From Entonaema liquescens (lineage: Eukaryota; Ascomycota; Sordariomycetes; Xylariales; Xylariaceae), in NCBI GenBank assembly GCA_902805475.1, contig CADCSX010000010.1, positions 1,576,001 through 1,640,000 of the forward strand: DNA of 64,000 nucleotides, given 5' to 3'. The notes under the pieces are model-generated. The model had not been told where the DNA came from. It did not search any database and saw only the letters and a list, made by a program, of their open reading frames with translations. This document shows, in pieces, positions 59,933-64,000 of this stretch (position 1 is the first letter of the stretch; each line of letters begins with the position of its first letter). The position numbers were made by a program, and so were the translations under genes.

Positions 59933-62900
59933 ATGCAGAAATCATGGTCTACCACTCTGAGATTACCGAACTCTAAGTTCCCGTATGTTAATCACTTTGG
60001 AATTCTCGCGCCTGAGCTGACCCTGGGCCAGTCCGAGACCTCTCCCCAGATTACGGGAGTTGTATATTCAACGATGTGCCGACGGTCTATATGAGTGGCA
60101 GAGGCTCAATCGCCCTTCTGATAACACTTTTACAATTCATGATGGTCCACCTTATGCTAATGGTGATCTCCATGTCGGCCACGCCTTAAATAAAATCCTC
60201 AAGGATATGATTTTGAGAGTCAAAATACAAGAAGGTCAGCAAGAGGATAGGTGCAACGTATATCATGCTCTTGAAATAACGTGGGACTTAATTTAGGATA
60301 TATATAGGCCGAAGAGTGGAATATACTCCAGGATGGGATTGTCATGGACTTCCTATCGAGCTGAAAGCTCTCGAGAAATCTCAGGGGTCTGCGCTGGGTC
60401 CTGTTGAAATCCGAAAGTCTGCTAGGAACCTTGCGTCCAATACAGTTTTGAAGCAGATGAAAAGCTTTAGATCCTATGGAGTCATGGGTGATTGGGAACA
60501 AAGGTGGACTACTATGGATGCTACGTTCGAAATCCGCCAGCTCCGTCTATTCCAGCAGATGGTCAAGAAAGGATTGATCTACCGCAGATTCAAGCCTGTC
60601 TACTGGTCCCCCTCTTCAGGGACTGCCCTTGCTGAGGCAGAGTTGGAGTACCGCGACGACCATATTTCAAATGCGGCTTGGATTAGGTTCCCCATAACAG
60701 AAGAGTGGAAGAAGCTCACGCAATTTGAAGGCGTGCGGGACAATGTTCCAGGACAGCTGTATGCCATAATATGGACAACTACCCCATGGACGTTACCCGC
60801 AAACAGAGCCATCGCCGTAGAAGATAACCTGGAATATTGCCTTGTTAGTTACGGGGACGATGCTTTACTGGTCGCTAAGAGTCGTCTTGATACTCTTACG
60901 TCTAAGATCGGCGCTGCGGGTGTTAAAGTGCTTGGCACATTTCAAGGCTCGCAATTGACGGCTTTAAAGTATATTAACCGGCTTCGTGGAAAAGATGCTC
61001 CTCTTCAACCTATTATACACGCAGATTTTGTGTCAGCTGACTCGGGATCGGGACTCGTACATCTTGCACCTGGTCATGGGTTTGATGACTATGAAGTTTG
61101 TCGGAAATTTGATATACCCGTGGTAGCTCCCATTGATGACCAAGGCAGGTTTACTTCAGATGCTTTCCCTGATTCTCCTGGACTGCTTCAATCTGCCCCC
61201 TCTGTAAATGAAGGTGGGGGACGGAATGTTCTCGATATTCTTGAGCACTATGGAGATGTGCTACAAGTAGAAAAATATGAGCACAAGTATCCATATGACT
61301 GGAGGACCAAGAAACCCGTAGTCATCCGAGCTACTGAGCAATGGTTCGCTGATGTCGGATCCATCAAACAAGAAGCCCTTGCCGCTCTCGATAGCGTTCG
61401 TTTCATCCCAGATTCTGGCAGGAAGAGGCTTGAGAGCTTTGTCCAAGGTCGAAGTGAGTGGTGCATATCACGACAACGCGCTTGGGGTGTCCCGATCCCG
61501 TCATTGTATGACGAAATGGGTTCGGCTGTGATGAACGACGAAGTAGTCGAACACATTATATCGGTCATTCATCAACGAGGAACCCAGGCTTGGTGGTCAG
61601 ATGCCCCGGACGACGACGCTTGGATTCCATCCTCTTTAAAGGGGAAAGGGAAATATCGGCGAGGAACTGACACCATGGATGTATGGTTTGATAGTGGAAG
61701 TAGTTGGACAATGATGCCTGGCCGTGCGGATGTTTATCTTGAAGGATCTGACCAGCATCGTGGTTGGTTCCAGTCCAGCCTCCTCACACGAATTGCCGCA
61801 GGAACCCAAGTGGATACCAACTTCGAGAAAGGGGCACCTTTCAAACAATTAATAACCCACGGCTTCACTCTCGACCAAGACGGTAAAAAGATGTCTAAGT
61901 CGTTAGGGAATATTATTCAGCCTCAACAAGTTATGGACGGTACTCTTTTACCGCCAATTAAACGGAAAAAAGGAACTGCAGCGCCTCCAGGACAGCCCGC
62001 CTACGACGCTATGGGCCCTGATGTTTTAAGGCTGTGGGTTGCTAGTAGTGATTATACGCACGATGTTGCCATCGGAGTTCCTGTGCTTAGCGCTATCCAT
62101 ACAGCGTTAATTAAATATCGCACCATCGTGAAGATGCTGCTCGGTTCTGTGCACGAATCTGCTCGGACGGCACCTCTAACTGTGACAGATCATATTGCCA
62201 TTTTGCAACTACAAGACACTATGCGGGAAGTGGGCAAGGCGTTTAGAAACTACGAGTTTTATAAGGGATTTGCCGCCTTGAACAAGTGGGTGGTAAACGA
62301 CCTCTCCGCTTTCTACCTCGAAGCTTTAAAAGATCGGCTATATTGCGGGGATGGAGGAGGGGTTCTTGAGCCATTACTCATCGGGCTTCTAAGAATGCTG
62401 ACACCAATGACACCGCTACTCGTTGAAGAAGCATGGGATCACCGCCCAGAATGGATGAAAGAAGACTCGTATGTTGGCGAAGTTCTACCTATTCCGCCAT
62501 GCAAGGCTAACAGTAAAATACAGGTCTTTGACTCATCCATTCCACCAACTTTACAACGATCCCATCATTGAACCTAATCGCCTCACTCGCGATTTGACCG
62601 CCCTACGAAAGGATATCCCAGTGCTTATGTCCGTCCGTGATGCCGTAAAGTCAGGGCTCGAAGTTGCTCGGGGCGACAAAGTCTTAGGCTCGTCCCTACA
62701 GAGCAGTGTTGTCATTGAGGTCTCCGATATCCAGACGCAGAAAATACTGGAAACCTATGCAGACGAGCTAGAGAGTATGTTCGTCGTTTCCTCTATCACG
62801 ATAAATGCCAGCCTCCCATTGGAACCGGAGTGGTCCTATACGAAAGAGTTCGAGGTGGGTAATGTTAAGGGAACTGTGGTAGTATTACCCCCAAAACACG

Positions 62901-62983
62901 CCAAGTGCCCCCGGTGCTGGCGGTACGTTGCACCGAAAGAGGATAGCTTGTGCGGACGATGTGAGGATGTAGTGGTAGATTAG
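59933..62983 (+). CDS. ism1: Mitochondrial isoleucyl-tRNA synthetase
   Basis: Class I aminoacyl-tRNA synthetase charging tRNA-Ile in mitochondria. Exons 59933-59982, 60032-60234, 60308-62468, 62524-62983 (957 aa). Visible: start MQKSWSTTLRLPNSKFP (a basic/Ser-rich presequence-like end), HDGPPYANGDLHVGHALNK (HIGH motif), PGWDCHGLPIE, TTTPWTLPANRA with an editing domain, YLEGSDQHRGWFQ, DGKKMSKSLGN (KMSKS motif) and a C-terminal zinc finger CPRCW..C..C. The last intron (55 nt, branch GCTAAC, GTATGT..ACAG) switches frame to the C-terminal exon; ignoring it would truncate the protein and lose the zinc finger. The second donor is GTCAGC, weaker than the others but required by phase. Confidence 0.95.
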
Positions 62984-63166
62984 CAGGTTGTAAATTGGTC
63001 GCATGTCATCGGGTGTTTTACTAGGTGAATATATAAATCAAGGGGCTTTTCGCCTTGAGGTGTACAACACTCCACACGCTAGGAAGTATTTACGGATCCG
63101 TCGAGCCCAGTCAAAATATGGGATCCGAGAGTCGGAAACAAGTCTCGGAAAGCACCCGCAATCGTA
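62984..63166. other. Short convergent intergenic region
   Basis: 183 bp between the ISM1 stop and the CorA-like stop, both ends being 3' ends. Confidence 0.4.
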
Positions 63167-64000
63167 CTAAGCTTTCTGTTCCGCACCTTTAGCCACCTTA
63201 TTTCTATGCCTGAAGTTCTTTATGGATTGCACTCTGTCCATCGCGCCGACTCTCTGAAAGAAGTCTTCAATATCTAGGTAAAGCACCCAGGCTAGGAGGG
63301 CAACAGTCGCTGGTATGGAGATTGCCCAATAAATAAAGAAATAATCCTCGCCTGCCGCAAATCGTCCACCCATGGAGAAGATAGATGCAACGAAAGAGCA
63401 TGGGACAATAATTGTTGCAATCTTGGTCAACTGTCCTGAAGTTCGGGCTAATCTGTTAGCTGCGGCTGTCTGTTCCAAAGTCGCACGCTGCGACCACATT
63501 TCCATGTGTTCGGCTATAGTTGACTCTACTCTGGATAATACCTCGTAAATCATCGTCCATGAGCTGTTTTCGTCCTCTGAACTGTTCTGTCCGCGCTCTT
63601 GTTCATTGCCGTCCTGTGTTTGATTGCCAAGTTGCTGTGATGGAGTAATGGTGTCCCTACATCGGAATTTCCACATGATAGAGTTTACGGCAGCCTTTTC
63701 ATCCTGGATTAATTGCCGTATCATCATGAGAGCTTGGTATGAGTCAATTATATCGGTGTCCCGAAATGACAACTTCGGTCGAGCTTTGCCAATATTGGGA
63801 AGACTGTGCTCCCTTCTGTCATCATGGATGACATGATGCACTTCTAACGCATGAAGCATAACGTAGGCTTCCCAGGTAGAACGGATAATATTTCGGACGA
63901 ATATTGTACCCGTAAATGGGTCTCTTGTATGCCGTAGCTTATGCTGACATGTGCGATAAGCTGCCACTGTGGTTTCGAAGATGGATCGCTGGGTCCATCG
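63167..64000 (-). CDS. CorA-like magnesium transporter family protein, partial
   Basis: Minus-strand ORF that stays open to the window edge, so the N-terminal part is outside. The visible 278 or so residues include a helical region (SRVESTIAEHMEMWSQRATL) and two C-terminal transmembrane segments: IATIIVPCSFVASIFSMGGRF, where family members often have a GMN-like motif, and FFIYWAISIPATVALLAWVLYL, followed by a basic tail. This layout is typical of fungal CorA-like proteins whose GMN motif is altered. Substrate, plausibly a divalent cation, is inferred from the family only. Convergent with ISM1, 183 bp apart. Confidence 0.7.
   Translation of the reverse strand, partial: RWTQRSIFETTVAAYRTCQHKLRHTRDPFTGTIFVRNIIRSTWEAYVMLHALEVHHVIHDDRREHSLPNIGKARPKLSFRDTDIIDSYQALMMIRQLIQDEKAAVNSIMWKFRCRDTITPSQQLGNQTQDGNEQERGQNSSEDENSSWTMIYEVLSRVESTIAEHMEMWSQRATLEQTAAANRLARTSGQLTKIATIIVPCSFVASIFSMGGRFAAGEDYFFIYWAISIPATVALLAWVLYLDIEDFFQRVGAMDRVQSIKNFRHRNKVAKGAEQKA

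Noticed and set aside
1..64000. tRNA or 5S rRNA genes
   Set aside because: I looked for GGTTCGAA-type B boxes and the 5S core by eye on both strands and found none convincing; tRNAscan-SE and Infernal would decide.
1..64000. CRISPR-like or regularly spaced repeat arrays
   Set aside because: Only short microsatellites and two MITEs were seen; nothing with regular unique spacers.

Overview
The window looks like nuclear DNA of a filamentous ascomycete, most likely a Sordariomycete. Introns are short (about 50-75 nt, GT..AG, with CTAAC/CTGAC-type branch sites). Genes are spaced and unpolycistronic. There is a fungal rhodopsin/PTH11-type membrane protein, and a retrotransposon shows the transition-only decay of repeat-induced point mutation (RIP). 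Gene models were built by hand by joining exons at visible splice sites and checking that reading phase was kept.

Layout. 1-9.3 kb: HRD3 (ER-associated degradation), a Trp-rich orphan, two small Cys-rich proteins, and a membrane-anchored alpha/beta hydrolase on the minus strand. 9.3-17.8 kb: sparse, with one MITE-like element (10.72-11.03 kb), a five-exon rhodopsin-domain gene and an F-box/LRR-like gene without a visible F-box. 17.86-25.46 kb: a complete LTR retrotransposon with 205-bp LTRs and a 5-bp target duplication TATTT. RT, integrase and chromodomain remnants share one reading frame, so it is a Ty3/Gypsy chromovirus, destroyed by RIP. 25.8-33.6 kb: patatin-like phospholipase, EthD-domain protein, a second alpha/beta hydrolase and a haloacid-dehalogenase-like protein. 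33.8-43.4 kb: a housekeeping block with an RRN9-like Pol I factor, pescadillo/NOP7, GPI transamidase subunit PIG-U and the mitochondrial import factor SAM37. 44.4-44.7 kb: a second MITE with TA target duplication. 44.7-58.3 kb: 13.6 kb of ordinary base composition with almost nothing recognisable. 58.3-64 kb: a conserved nuclear-type protein, mitochondrial isoleucyl-tRNA synthetase and the end of a CorA-like transporter running off the window.

Connections. NOP7 and the RRN9-like factor are same-strand neighbours, and both serve ribosome production (60S maturation and rDNA transcription). NOP7/PIG-U and the conserved protein/ISM1 are divergent pairs sharing 440-480 bp upstream regions. Nothing resembles a secondary-metabolite cluster or a CRISPR-type array, and I found no tRNA or rRNA gene by eye.

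Most notable: (1) the retrotransposon records RIP that changes strand along its length, shown directly by comparing its two LTRs; (2) five one-base deficits lie in G or C runs inside otherwise conserved genes (HRD3, the HAD gene three times, RRN9), which suggests systematic homopolymer errors in the sequence rather than five pseudogenising events; (3) a possible 29-nt intron in the rhodopsin-like gene; (4) the 13.6-kb region without recognisable genes. I see no clearly new multi-gene system.
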